Positions 1 to 7,021 are shown, numbered from the stretch's first letter. The stretch: DNA of 21,268 bases from CAYFZR01 sp046760505 [NCBI: Candidatus Hydrothermarchaeota archaeon] (GCA_046760505.1 JBHIEG010000026.1:1-21268); one strand, 5' to 3'. Notes: generated by a model not told the origin, from the letters alone. Program-made: numbers and translations.

Positions 1-117
1 TTTTAAGGTCTCAGGATTGATTTGAAAGGATCTTGTGGAATCTTTCCAGAGGATGTAAAATTTTTACCACAAAAAATATAGCGAGTTATTAAAGATCTAA
101 ATTGAAGGTGATATGAG
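1..117. other. Leader before first gene, no gene seen
   Basis: I see no coding region or RNA gene in these bases. An A/T-rich stretch at 71-80 (AAAAAATATA) could be a TATA box for the gene starting at 118, which would put transcription start near 103. A Shine-Dalgarno-like AAGGTGAT lies just before the TTG start. The bases may include the 3' flank of a gene outside the window. Confidence 0.4.
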
Positions 118-333
118 TTGGGGGAAAAGGAAGAGATTGAAAGAAGAAGTAGGCTCATTCAATCTAAACTGAGGGATATACTGAGACTATGTGATCTAGA
201 GAAATTAGATTTATTGGAGAGAGAACTAGAGGATATCCGTCAGAATCTCATACTATTCTGGGATTTTAGCGAGGTGGAGAAAGCCAAAGTGAAAAGATGC
301 CTTTGCTACAATCCCAGGAAGTGCCCGGCATAG
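118..333 (+). CDS. Small helical protein with Cys-rich tail
   Basis: Unrecognised 71-residue protein. The start is a TTG placed about 6 nt after AAGGTGAT, a good match to the archaeal anti-SD. Residues 1-58 are charged and look like two amphipathic helices, probably coiled. The last 14 residues carry three cysteines (C61, C63, C69) in a basic setting (KRCLCYNPRKCPA), and there is another at C25. This could be a small metal site, but the spacing matches no zinc finger that I know. It lies 37 bp before the GH57 amylase on the same strand and may share its transcript. The start codon, RBS and lack of any competing frame support it being real. Function unknown. Confidence 0.6.
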   Translation: MGEKEEIERRSRLIQSKLRDILRLCDLEKLDLLERELEDIRQNLILFWDFSEVEKAKVKRCLCYNPRKCPA

Positions 334-370
334 AGTACCGATAAAAAATTCAACAAGGAATTCGGCAAAA

Positions 371-1852
371 ATGCCAGATATATGTCTTTGTTTCGAAGTT
401 CATCAGCCCTACAGGCTAAATAAAGATTTTTACTGGAATAAAACTAGACTTAAAAAGGATATAGATCTTTTCAACCTCTACTTTGATGAGGTAACGGATA
501 AAAAAATACTGGATAGAGTGGCAAACAAATGCTACTTTCCGACCAATAACCTAATTTTGAAAGCCATAGATTTTTTTAAATCTGAGAAAGGCAGGATCAG
601 GATTGCATTGAGTTTGTCAGGAGTTTTCATAGAGCAGTGCGAAAAATACAATCCAGATCTGCTGGATTCGTTTCAGAAATTAGCAGACACAAAATGCGTT
701 GAATTTTTAAATCAAACTTACTACCATTCTTTAGCAAGTTTATACGAAGATAAGGATGAATTCATAGAACAGGTTGAAATGCATAGGTCTTTAATTAAAG
801 ATTTGTTCAAAATCGAGCCGGTGGTTTTTGAAAATACGGAGTTGATCTACAACAACAGAATAGCCAAGATAGCCGAAGAATTGGGTTTTAAGGGAATATA
901 TACGGAGGGAATAGAGAGAATATTAAATGGACGCTCTCCAAATTATATTTACAGGGCTTTTAACTCCGAGATAAAAGTTTTACTGAGAAATTATAGACTT
1001 ACAGATGATTTCGGATTTAGATTCTCAGCCAAATGGTGGGAGGAGTATCCACTTACTGCCGAAAAATACGCCACCTGGCTTGAGTCTACCCCCGGACAAA
1101 TAATAAATTTGTTCGCTGACTACGAAACTTTCGGCGAGCATCACTGGCCTGAGACCGGAATTCACGATTTTCTATGGCATTTGTTCCTTGAGGTTAACAA
1201 AAGACCTTCCCTTACTTTTATTACGCCGGGAGAAGCAATCGAAAAACATCAGGCAGCGGGAGAGATAGACGTTTACGAAAAAATAGATACGGTATCTTGG
1301 GCGGATTTAGAAAGGGATACAAGTTGCTGGCTTGGCAATCAAATGCAGCACGCATGTTATAAAGGGATAAAGGACCTTGGCAATCTGATTAAAGAAACTG
1401 AAAATGAGGAGTTTAAAAGAATATGGAGGCTCCTTCAAACTAGCGATCATTTTTACTATATGTTTACGGCTGGTGGAGCACCAGGAGAGGTGCACAGTTA
1501 CTTCAGTCATTTTAACACGCCCATGGATGCTTTTTTGACTTACTTCAGCATTTTATGCGATTTTGAAAATAGAGTCAAAGAGGGTATAAAAATCGTAGAT
1601 CCATTCTACTTCTTTATCAGAGATGGAGAATTTACAGGAAAGGTCGCTTTCAGTTTAAAGGGCTTTAAAAAAATTATAGAAAAAATAGACATTTCGAGCA
1701 TTGAGTACCATATGAAAAGGGGAGACATAGAGAACTGGATGAGTCATTCCATAAAAAATCAAGAATTGGCAAATAAAATCGCCAACCTAAAGGAAATGGA
1801 AGGTGAAAGGCTGAGAAAGGCTTTGATTAATCTAATAAGCCAAATTATCTAG
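371..1852 (+). CDS. GH57 alpha-amylase-like glycoside hydrolase
   Basis: Family GH57 retaining glycosidase of the alpha-amylase type (493 aa), acting on alpha-1,4-glucans such as glycogen or starch. There is no signal peptide, so it is probably cytosolic and used for storage polysaccharide turnover. The five GH57 regions are visible: HQPYRL at 11-16, SLSGVFIEQ near 81-89, FENTELIY at 153-160 with E157 as the expected nucleophile, FADYETFGEHHW at 248-259 with D250 as the expected acid/base, and SWADLERDTSCW near 309-320. Length fits the archaeal amylase branch. The RBS is weak (AAGGA about 12 nt upstream). The stop codon directly abuts the stop of the convergent tusB-like gene. No glycosyltransferase partner, often found beside this type, is in the window. 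Confidence 0.9.
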   Translation: MPDICLCFEVHQPYRLNKDFYWNKTRLKKDIDLFNLYFDEVTDKKILDRVANKCYFPTNNLILKAIDFFKSEKGRIRIALSLSGVFIEQCEKYNPDLLDSFQKLADTKCVEFLNQTYYHSLASLYEDKDEFIEQVEMHRSLIKDLFKIEPVVFENTELIYNNRIAKIAEELGFKGIYTEGIERILNGRSPNYIYRAFNSEIKVLLRNYRLTDDFGFRFSAKWWEEYPLTAEKYATWLESTPGQIINLFADYETFGEHHWPETGIHDFLWHLFLEVNKRPSLTFITPGEAIEKHQAAGEIDVYEKIDTVSWADLERDTSCWLGNQMQHACYKGIKDLGNLIKETENEEFKRIWRLLQTSDHFYYMFTAGGAPGEVHSYFSHFNTPMDAFLTYFSILCDFENRVKEGIKIVDPFYFFIRDGEFTGKVAFSLKGFKKIIEKIDISSIEYHMKRGDIENWMSHSIKNQELANKIANLKEMEGERLRKALINLISQII

Positions 1853-2125
1853 CTAAAACCAAGAAACGTTTTTTTCGTAGTTGAATATTAGATCCACCAT
1901 ATCGTCGTACGAAACAAGGTTTAAGTCTCCCTTCAATCCTCTAGCAAGAAAATCATCCTTAGAAACATAGATCTTTACATTAGGGTGTTCTTCAAAATTT
2001 AGATAGGCGTAAACTCCATCTTGAATCAGCAAAACTCCTACTTCCTCTTCTCTGCTCCTTATTTTAATCAGTTCTTTTACGAATGAGAGTTCTCTATTCG
2101 AAGCTATTATGTATAGAGTTGACAT
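1853..2125 (-). CDS. tusB: TusB/DsrH-like sulfur relay subunit
   Basis: A 90-residue DsrH/TusB homologue, the smallest subunit of the DsrEFH/TusBCD hexamer that passes persulfide sulfur between carriers in the cytoplasm. Family signs are the short length, LLIQDGVYAYL near residues 32-42, SKDDFLARGL near 55-64 (compare E. coli-type DLEARGL), a VDL segment and a terminal SWF. It contains no cysteine, so it cannot carry the sulfur itself. I chose ATG at 2125 because it lies one base after the stop of the tusC-like gene; a longer frame reaching 2158 would overlap that gene. Third gene of the leftward tusD-tusC-tusB operon. Confidence 0.82.
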   Translation of the reverse strand: MSTLYIIASNRELSFVKELIKIRSREEEVGVLLIQDGVYAYLNFEEHPNVKIYVSKDDFLARGLKGDLNLVSYDDMVDLIFNYEKNVSWF

Positions 2126-2126
2126 T

Positions 2127-2474
2127 TTACCAAGCCCATACAAAATCGCTTTTAGCAATAATCCGGTCTATTTCAGCCAAATCTACTTTATTAAAAAAGG
2201 AGGGGACCTCTTCAATTTTTCTCTTCATCAAATCTTTCTCATACACATAAAAACTGGCATTGGTCATTTTCAGAAGTTCAATATCCTTATAAATCTCCTT
2301 TTGGCTTATCAATGCGGATTTTTGGTCTGGTAATATGGAATAGACGCCTTCTCCAATGAATATCAGGTTTACGGAGTGGTCTCCTATTGTACATCCTACT
2401 GCAAGCCTTAATGCCTCCTCCGTATTCAAAGAACCGTATGGGGGCCTACGTATTACAATAGATATGGTACGCAT
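2127..2474 (-). CDS. tusC: TusC/DsrF-like sulfur relay subunit
   Basis: A 115-residue DsrF/TusC-type protein, second subunit of the sulfur relay hexamer. The N-terminal beta strand is followed by RRPPYGSLNTEEALRLAVG (9-27), the typical family pattern, then LIFIGEGVYSIL (37-48) and a terminal hydrophobic strand ending FVWAW. It has a single cysteine, C28. The RBS TAGGTG includes the stop codon of the preceding tusD-like gene, so the two genes are translationally linked. Context and order (D-C-B) match tusDCB and dsrEFH. Confidence 0.82.
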   Translation of the reverse strand: MRTISIVIRRPPYGSLNTEEALRLAVGCTIGDHSVNLIFIGEGVYSILPDQKSALISQKEIYKDIELLKMTNASFYVYEKDLMKRKIEEVPSFFNKVDLAEIDRIIAKSDFVWAW

Positions 2475-2482
2475 AAGAACAC

Positions 2483-2827
2483 CTAGACAAAACAGATTAG
2501 ACGGTCTACCTCCTTTACTATGTTGGATAGATCGTACATATCTCCGTACTTCGCATTTTTGATTAGATCTTTTTCTTCAAAACCTCTTTCCTTAACGTTC
2601 TGTCCGCAGGTAACCAGATTAATGTTTAACTTGGAAAGTTCATCTGGTATGTTTATCTTCTCCTTCGTAAACTCCAGGTTTGGACAGGCATTATAAATCC
2701 CGTTATCCATGAGAAACAATGATACACTATGTCCCTTTTTCAATGCAGATTTTATCAACTTCAGGACAGTGGTAGAATTTTGCGAATTAAATGGATCTGT
2801 ATAAAGTATTATTCCTAGATGTCCCAT
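2483..2827 (-). CDS. tusD: TusD/DsrE-like sulfur transfer subunit
   Basis: A 114-residue DsrE/TusD-type protein. In the family a conserved cysteine before an RG turn carries the persulfide. Here C74 in NLVTCGQNVKERG fills that role. Other signs are GHSVSLFLMDNGIYNA at 32-47 and the closing strand VDRLICFV. Further cysteines are C48 and C112. The RBS is GAGGGGAT just before ATG 2827. It is the first gene of the leftward set and the only one there with a TusD-type active cysteine. A TATA-like tract (2862-2872, minus strand) lies about 35-45 bp upstream. Confidence 0.85.
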   Translation of the reverse strand: MGHLGIILYTDPFNSQNSTTVLKLIKSALKKGHSVSLFLMDNGIYNACPNLEFTKEKINIPDELSKLNINLVTCGQNVKERGFEEKDLIKNAKYGDMYDLSNIVKEVDRLICFV

Positions 2828-2853
2828 GAAATCCCCTCGAAGGAGTTCCTTTG

Positions 2854-2899
2854 ATCGTTTAGATATATTTTTTTTATGGCATCAATTGCCGCAAACGAT
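2854..2899. promoter_or_regulatory. Inverted repeat in divergent sulfur-operon promoter
   Basis: ATCGTTT at 2854-2860 and its exact complement AAACGAT at 2893-2899 lie symmetrically between the two divergent sulfur-relay operons. The arms flank or overlap both putative TATA tracts (minus strand about 2862-2872, plus strand about 2904-2911). The arrangement suits an operator for one dimeric regulator controlling both directions. The arms are only 7 bp and the region is AT-rich, so chance is possible. Confidence 0.4.
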
Positions 2900-2941
2900 A
2901 GTGGAATATAGTATTTTTTGGTTAGGAAGTTGGGGAGTGAG

Positions 2942-3265
2942 ATGAAACTACTGCTAATATCGACGAAGGATCCAATCTCTCATGAACACCCGGAACTTGT
3001 ACTCGAAATAGCAAAAATAGCGAAAGAAAAAGGAGCCCATGTAAAGATATTCTTAATAGAGGACGGAGTCCTCCTTAGAAAGGGACAGGAAATAGAGGAA
3101 AAAGTGAAAGAAACAGCGGAAGCAGGAATCAGCATAAAGGCAGAGGACATTTCTTTGAAGACAAGAGGTGTTTCTGAGGACAAACTCGTGGATAATATAG
3201 AGGTATCGAATCTTGATGAACTCTTCGACTCCATAATTGAGTTCGATAGGGTGGTATGGTTTTAA
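2942..3265 (+). CDS. DsrE-like protein without cysteine
   Basis: A 107-residue DsrE/TusD-fold protein, first gene of the rightward sulfur operon. It shows the family layout: opening strand MKLLLIST, VKIFLIEDGVLL in the middle, then IKAEDISLKTRG and a closing strand FDRVVWF. It has no cysteine anywhere. At the place where DsrE proteins carry the sulfur-accepting Cys (before the RG turn) it reads ISIKAEDISLKTRG. It therefore probably acts as a structural or docking subunit. I chose ATG 2942, which has GGGGAGTG just upstream, over a TTG at 2918 that would add an atypical extension. It is followed after 12 bp by the CxxC paralogue. Confidence 0.78.
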   Translation: MKLLLISTKDPISHEHPELVLEIAKIAKEKGAHVKIFLIEDGVLLRKGQEIEEKVKETAEAGISIKAEDISLKTRGVSEDKLVDNIEVSNLDELFDSIIEFDRVVWF

Positions 3266-3277
3266 GAGGTGAAATAA

Positions 3278-3643
3278 ATGAGAAAAGAAATTACTTTCTT
3301 CATGGTAAGAGGACCATATGATGATGAATCAGTGTACACAGCACTAAGACTGGCTCAAAAAGCAAGAGAAAAAAAAGTCAACGTAAACTTCTTCTTCTAT
3401 CTTACAAGTACCGTGGTTGGAAATAGAGGACAAAAACCAGCGGAATACCCGCCAATTGAAGAGTTGGTAAGGGACATACTTAAGAAAGGTCTGAAGAACC
3501 CTAAAGCAGATGCAATCGCATGTATAAAATGTACAGACGCGAGAGGAGTTACGAATAGCCAGACGGAGGGCATCATAATAGGCGGTCTGTACGATCTAAT
3601 GGAGTGGATAAGGGATACAGACAAAACCATAATGCTGTCTTGA
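3278..3643 (+). CDS. DsrE-like protein with CxxC
   Basis: A 121-residue DsrE-family protein. It has the family's opening (ITFFMVRGPYDDESVYTALRLA), a middle FFFYLTSTVVG strand in place of the usual DGV motif, and ACIKCTDARG at 81-90. C82 and C85 form a CxxC at the expected sulfur-carrying position before the RG turn. This is the only cysteine pair among the three DsrE-fold genes of this operon, so it should be the redox-active or persulfide-carrying subunit. The RBS GAGGTGAAATAA precedes ATG 3278. CxxC-type DsrE proteins are known in archaea and anaerobes; the exact substrate is not inferable. Confidence 0.78.
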   Translation: MRKEITFFMVRGPYDDESVYTALRLAQKAREKKVNVNFFFYLTSTVVGNRGQKPAEYPPIEELVRDILKKGLKNPKADAIACIKCTDARGVTNSQTEGIIIGGLYDLMEWIRDTDKTIMLS

Positions 3644-3653
3644 GGTGATTGAG

Positions 3654-4031
3654 GTGGGAAAGAAGGTACTCACAATAATAACGAGGGCACCTTACGGAAG
3701 TGAAGACAATTTCGGAGCCTTAGACATGATCTCCACCGCTCCAGCCGCCGATTTGGAAGCAGAGGTAATATTCCTGGGAGGAGGAGTTCATAGCACGGTG
3801 AAGGGGCAGGAACCGGGATACGGTCCCCTTGCAATATGGAGAAAGGGAATACCAAGTGTCGAAGATAGAATTAATAATGCGAAGGAATTTGGAGTAAAAA
3901 TATCCGTGCTGGATAGAGATCTGAAAAGAAGGGGGATAGGAGAAGAAGAACTCATATCGGGCATTGATATAATCTCTTTGGAAGAGGTGACGGATAAGAT
4001 ATTAGAGAGTGATGCCACATTTGTATTTTAG
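3654..4031 (+). CDS. DsrF/TusC-like protein without cysteine
   Basis: A 125-residue DsrF/TusC-type protein. VLTIITRAPYGSEDNFGALDM opens it (compare RRPPYGSLNTEEALRLA in the leftward TusC), EVIFLGGGVHS follows, and the C-terminal half carries VLDRDLKRRG and a closing strand ATFVF. No cysteine is present. I chose GTG 3654 because AGGTGATT at 3643-3650 sits at proper SD distance; GTG 3645 lies inside that SD. With the two genes before it, it forms a second three-protein DsrE/F set, parallel to TusDCB but without a TusB-like third member. Confidence 0.75.
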   Translation: MGKKVLTIITRAPYGSEDNFGALDMISTAPAADLEAEVIFLGGGVHSTVKGQEPGYGPLAIWRKGIPSVEDRINNAKEFGVKISVLDRDLKRRGIGEEELISGIDIISLEEVTDKILESDATFVF

Positions 4032-4039
4032 GTGATAGG

Positions 4040-4276
4040 ATGAAAGAAATAAAGCCAAGCCATACACTGGATGTGAAGGGAAAGATATGTCCCTATCCCC
4101 TCTTCCATACAAAAAAGACGGTAGAAATACTCAATAAAGGAGAAATATTGGAAGTAATAGCAACCGACCCAGTGGCTCCTGATAACATTTCTTCATGGGC
4201 AGAAGACCACGGACATGAAATACTTGAGGTTAGAAAGGAAGGAGATGTGTTCAAAATATACCTGAGGAAGGGTTAA
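4040..4276 (+). CDS. tusA: TusA sulfur carrier protein
   Basis: A 78-residue TusA/SirA-family sulfur carrier. The hallmark CPYP at 17-20 supplies C17 as the persulfide-bearing residue, followed by the expected helix and the LEVIATDPVAPDNISSWAED stretch typical of the family. In known systems TusA takes sulfur from a cysteine desulfurase or rhodanese and hands it to DsrE/TusD. Here it follows three DsrE/F-fold genes with 8 bp spacing (RBS GGTGATAGG), so those proteins are its likely partners. It is the only TusA seen in the window. Confidence 0.92.
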   Translation: MKEIKPSHTLDVKGKICPYPLFHTKKTVEILNKGEILEVIATDPVAPDNISSWAEDHGHEILEVRKEGDVFKIYLRKG

Positions 4277-4277
4277 C

Positions 4278-4625
4278 TTGAGGGAGATAATTGCCAGGGG
4301 GGAGATGTGTGTTGGATGTAGAGCATGCGAAATCGCATGCTCTTATTACCAGCAAAAAACCTTCAATCCGTCTATTTCTTGTTTAATAATCTGGAGAGGT
4401 AATGAAAAGGAAGGAGAAACAGGAATAATGCTTAAAAAACCAGGAACATTCGTTTTGGCATATGAAACAGGCGACGTTGAGGTAATAAGGGAAGATGAAG
4501 CAAGTGGAGAGATGGCTGACAAGCCAATTCTAAGCAGAAAAGACTGCGATTCATGTGTTAAACTTGAAAACGCCCTTTGCACTATTTTTTGCTTGAGAAA
4601 TGCCTTAATCCAGAGAGAGGTATAG
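4278..4625 (+). CDS. Dicluster 4Fe-4S ferredoxin-like subunit
   Basis: A 115-residue iron-sulfur protein. CVGCRACEIAC (C11, C14, C17, C21) and C90, C93, C101, C105 give the CxxCxxCxxxC ... CxxCx7CxxxC spacing of two-cluster electron-transfer subunits (HycB or AOR-associated type). Expected ligand sharing is C11/C14/C17 with C105, and C90/C93/C101 with C21. C35 is extra. The start is TTG 4278, one base after the tusA stop; an internal ATG at 4305 would remove a strand conserved in such proteins. The stop is 2 bp before the TTG proposed for the AOR-like gene, implying translational coupling and a physical partnership with it. Confidence 0.8.
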   Translation: MREIIARGEMCVGCRACEIACSYYQQKTFNPSISCLIIWRGNEKEGETGIMLKKPGTFVLAYETGDVEVIREDEASGEMADKPILSRKDCDSCVKLENALCTIFCLRNALIQREV

Positions 4626-4627
4626 TT

Positions 4628-5806
4628 TTGACCTACAATAGATTAATTCTTCTGATAGATCTTTTTAAAAAGGAGTATGAAGAAATAGACCTTGAAGATG
4701 ATATTATAGAGGAGAAAATTGGCGGAATAGGAATAAATGAATACATTATGGAGAAATCAAACAGAAATTCGGTGATAATAGGGACCGGTCCGCTGACAGG
4801 ATCTCTGACATTGGGATCCTGCATAGGTGTTTTATCCGGATTTTCGCCGGTAACTGCCAAATTGGAGCACGTGGTTATAGATTGGCATTTCTCTCCTGAG
4901 TTAAAGTTCGCGGGTTATGATTTCCTAGTAATAAAGAACAAATCTTTAGAGCCAGTTTTTCTGTGGATACACGACGAGATCGCTGACATAATGAATGCGC
5001 ACGATTATTGGGGACTTGATGCCAGAACAACCACTGAAAAAATAAGAACGGATCTGGGTTATGAGAACGTTCAGGTTTTAAACATAGGGATTCCCGGAGA
5101 GTATAGAAAGAACATATCTTCTTTTGGTCTAAATTACACTCTTCTGAGAGATCCTTATGCATTATCTGCAGTTTTCGGGGAGAAAAATCTAAAAGCAGTA
5201 GCTGTCGCAGGTCTGGGGGATTTGTATCCTCATGATCCGGAAGAATTTATTAAGCTCTCTGAAAAAGTTATAGATAGATTAAGAAACAATAAATCAGCCA
5301 TAGAATTGATGGAAAACGGAAACATAAGCCTTTTAGATGGAGCACATGTATTGGAGGGAAAGAATGCCAGAAAAAGAGGCTGTTTCTCATGTCCTGTTGC
5401 ATGTCGCTTTCATATCTTGAGCGAGGAAATCTGTTTGTGGGGTTTAGATTCAACAGACGTATACGCAATGAGAAAACTTGATTTTGAGATCGAAACGATT
5501 CTCAAAATAATCGACAGGTGTCATGCTCTTGGATTAAACGTGGAGGGCACCTTGGATATCCTAAAGAAATATGGTGTTGAAGAAAAGGATGCTCTAGATT
5601 TCGTTGAAGAGATCGCCAGAGACAGGAAAAAGTATGTATCCGAAGTTAAAAGTAGTTTTATCGTTCAAAAATTAGAAAAATTCGAAAGTTACAGACTGGG
5701 TTTATTAACAGGCGTATGCCCGTTACTGATCCATTCGGGAGTATATGACAAAGAAATCTTACAGAGTTTGATAAGAACAGCGATAGGCATTGAGACACAT
5801 TTATAA
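4628..5806 (+). CDS. Short, degenerate AOR-family protein
   Basis: Homologue of tungsten aldehyde:ferredoxin oxidoreductase, about 392 aa against the usual 600 or so. Domain 1 is recognisable: KIGGIGINEYI, IGTGPLTG (51-58), ELKFAGYD (91-98), GEKNLKAVAVAG (184-195). The cluster ligands C252, C255, C259 (CFSCPVAC) and C364 (TGVC) are kept. The pterin and catalytic parts are not. The RGGxGAVMG loop reads RDPYALSAVFG, GLD reads GLN (302-304), the Asp of the second DxxGLC is absent, and the segment with the YDPRG and His-bearing RGGCH motifs is missing: only about 105 residues separate C259 from C364, against about 199 in P. furiosus AOR. Start TTG 4628 (RBS GAGGT) is preferred to ATG 4577, which overlaps the ferredoxin gene. 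Probably an iron-sulfur protein, not a working AOR. Confidence 0.78.
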   Translation: MTYNRLILLIDLFKKEYEEIDLEDDIIEEKIGGIGINEYIMEKSNRNSVIIGTGPLTGSLTLGSCIGVLSGFSPVTAKLEHVVIDWHFSPELKFAGYDFLVIKNKSLEPVFLWIHDEIADIMNAHDYWGLDARTTTEKIRTDLGYENVQVLNIGIPGEYRKNISSFGLNYTLLRDPYALSAVFGEKNLKAVAVAGLGDLYPHDPEEFIKLSEKVIDRLRNNKSAIELMENGNISLLDGAHVLEGKNARKRGCFSCPVACRFHILSEEICLWGLDSTDVYAMRKLDFEIETILKIIDRCHALGLNVEGTLDILKKYGVEEKDALDFVEEIARDRKKYVSEVKSSFIVQKLEKFESYRLGLLTGVCPLLIHSGVYDKEILQSLIRTAIGIETHL

Positions 5807-5812
5807 ACCATC

Positions 5813-5827
5813 TGTAAAAATTTTACA
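5813..5827. terminator. AT palindrome between convergent genes
   Basis: TGTAAAAATTTTACA is a perfect 15-bp palindrome in the 44-bp gap between the converging AOR-like and nitrilase genes. It could form a weak hairpin in either transcript with nearby T-runs, so it may serve as a shared 3' end. Its low GC makes the stem weak. Confidence 0.35.
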
Positions 5828-5850
5828 AAATCTGGAATATAACCGGATTC

Positions 5851-6585
5851 TCATCTTTTTCTAAACTTATACAGGTCTAATTCCGCTGAAACAATTTCTT
5901 CCTTGTTTTCTTTTTCTGCCTCGCGAACGATACCCCATGGAGATACTATCGCACTTTTGCTGCCTATAATTTTTCCCCTCGAAGATAACCCGAGACAGGC
6001 ATTTTTTAAAATAAACAATGAATTTTCCCTTGCCATTTTTACAGAAGCAGGATGCCCGGTTACCGGAGGATGATCTTCAGATGGCAAAGAGATCGGGAGG
6101 AATATTACATCAGCACCCATGACCGCTAATTTTTTTACCGTCTCTGGGTAGAGTATATCAGCACATATTAGAATGCCTATTCTAGCATGCCCAGAATCGT
6201 AAACAAAAAAGTCCTTACCCGCTTCGAGCCCTTTTTCTCTCTCTTTATCAGTTATATGTATTTTTTTGTATTTTCCTAGTATTTCGCCATTTTTAAATAA
6301 GAATGCTGTGTTATAATATTTGTCTTTCTCTTTTTCGATTACTGTTCCACCAACGATATAGATACCGAGCTTTTCTGATATCTCTTCGAGTAGTGAGATG
6401 GTGGGATAAAAGGTTCTCTCGTATATTTCCTCTATAGGCTCCTCTAAGGATGTTACTGAAAAATACTCTGGCAAGCAAATGAAATCGGGCTTGAATTCAT
6501 TGAAAGACTTCAGTATCAATCTTTCTGCCTTTTTCAAGTTTGATTCAAAATCTCTGATTTCCATTTGGATTAAACTTACTCGCAT
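5851..6585 (-). CDS. Nitrilase-superfamily amidohydrolase
   Basis: Carbon-nitrogen hydrolase (nitrilase fold, omega-amidase-like), cytosolic. The Glu-Lys-Cys triad is visible (numbered from the TTG at 6615): E50 in CLPEYF, K118 in KYKKIH and C151 in ILICADILYPE. The following block GADVIFLPISLPSE and the MARENSLFILKNA segment are typical. I prefer ATG 6585 (protein begins MRVSLIQMEI, 244 aa) because it matches the family N terminus; a TTG at 6615 overlaps the end of the upstream gene. Neither has a good RBS. Last gene of a leftward operon after two ThrRS editing-domain genes. The substrate is not deducible. Confidence 0.85.
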   Translation of the reverse strand: MRVSLIQMEIRDFESNLKKAERLILKSFNEFKPDFICLPEYFSVTSLEEPIEEIYERTFYPTISLLEEISEKLGIYIVGGTVIEKEKDKYYNTAFLFKNGEILGKYKKIHITDKEREKGLEAGKDFFVYDSGHARIGILICADILYPETVKKLAVMGADVIFLPISLPSEDHPPVTGHPASVKMARENSLFILKNACLGLSSRGKIIGSKSAIVSPWGIVREAEKENKEEIVSAELDLYKFRKR

Positions 6586-6607
6586 GCTATTTTCATGCTT
6601 ATTATGC

Positions 6608-7021
6608 TTATTCAATGGATCTGGAGAGTTCTGACAGAGGATGACCCTTGCACTTCAGTTCAAATTTTTTGTACCATCCAAATGGGGCTCTCGTTACTCG
6701 ATAGTTTTTTTCCTCCAGTCTTTTATGCACCTCATTTAACAATTCAACCGCTATCTTAGGAGAGGCTAGATTGGAAGAAAGATGGGCAAATGGATATAAA
6801 ACGATATCTTTCGCTTTTACCTTCTCTGCCACATCAATTATATTTTCCAAGGTTTTTTCAAGCGTTTTTCCATCCTCGTCAATTTTCTCTACTGCGGTGA
6901 AACAGACCAAGCAATCATGCACGGTTGTCTTTTCCTTTTTGATATCCTCCACTACAGGTATTTTGACCTTTTTAGTGGGCTCAAAACTGATGTAATCAGA
7001 GTGAATGAAAAGTATTTTCAT
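6608..7021 (-). CDS. Free-standing ThrRS editing domain
   Basis: A 137-residue protein equal to the archaeal ThrRS N-terminal editing domain (DTD-like fold), which removes serine from mis-acylated tRNA-Thr. It begins MKILFIHSDYISFEPTKK and carries IVLYPFAHLSS, APFGWYKKF and CKGHPLSELSR. Residues H80, Y117, K118 and E131 align with H83, Y120, K121 and E134 of the P. abyssi domain at a constant offset of 3, so it should be active. No aminoacylation domain follows: the frame stops at 6608 and the next gene is a nitrilase. Split ThrRS-ed/ThrRS-cat arrangements are known in some Crenarchaeota; the catalytic partner is not in this window. RBS AGGAGAG. Confidence 0.88.
   Translation of the reverse strand: MKILFIHSDYISFEPTKKVKIPVVEDIKKEKTTVHDCLVCFTAVEKIDEDGKTLEKTLENIIDVAEKVKAKDIVLYPFAHLSSNLASPKIAVELLNEVHKRLEEKNYRVTRAPFGWYKKFELKCKGHPLSELSRSIE

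Noticed and set aside
4577-4627. Longer AOR-like N terminus from ATG 4577
   Set aside because: These codons overlap the Cys-ligand end of the ferredoxin gene in another frame; the TTG at 4628 has its own RBS and matches the family start.
4628-5806. Functional tungsten aldehyde:ferredoxin oxidoreductase
   Set aside because: Family membership is clear, but the protein is about 200 residues short and lacks the expected pterin-binding and catalytic motifs.
6586-6615. Ten extra N-terminal residues on the nitrilase from TTG 6615
   Set aside because: They have low-complexity Asn/Lys/His content, overlap the upstream gene's end and lie before the conserved family start.
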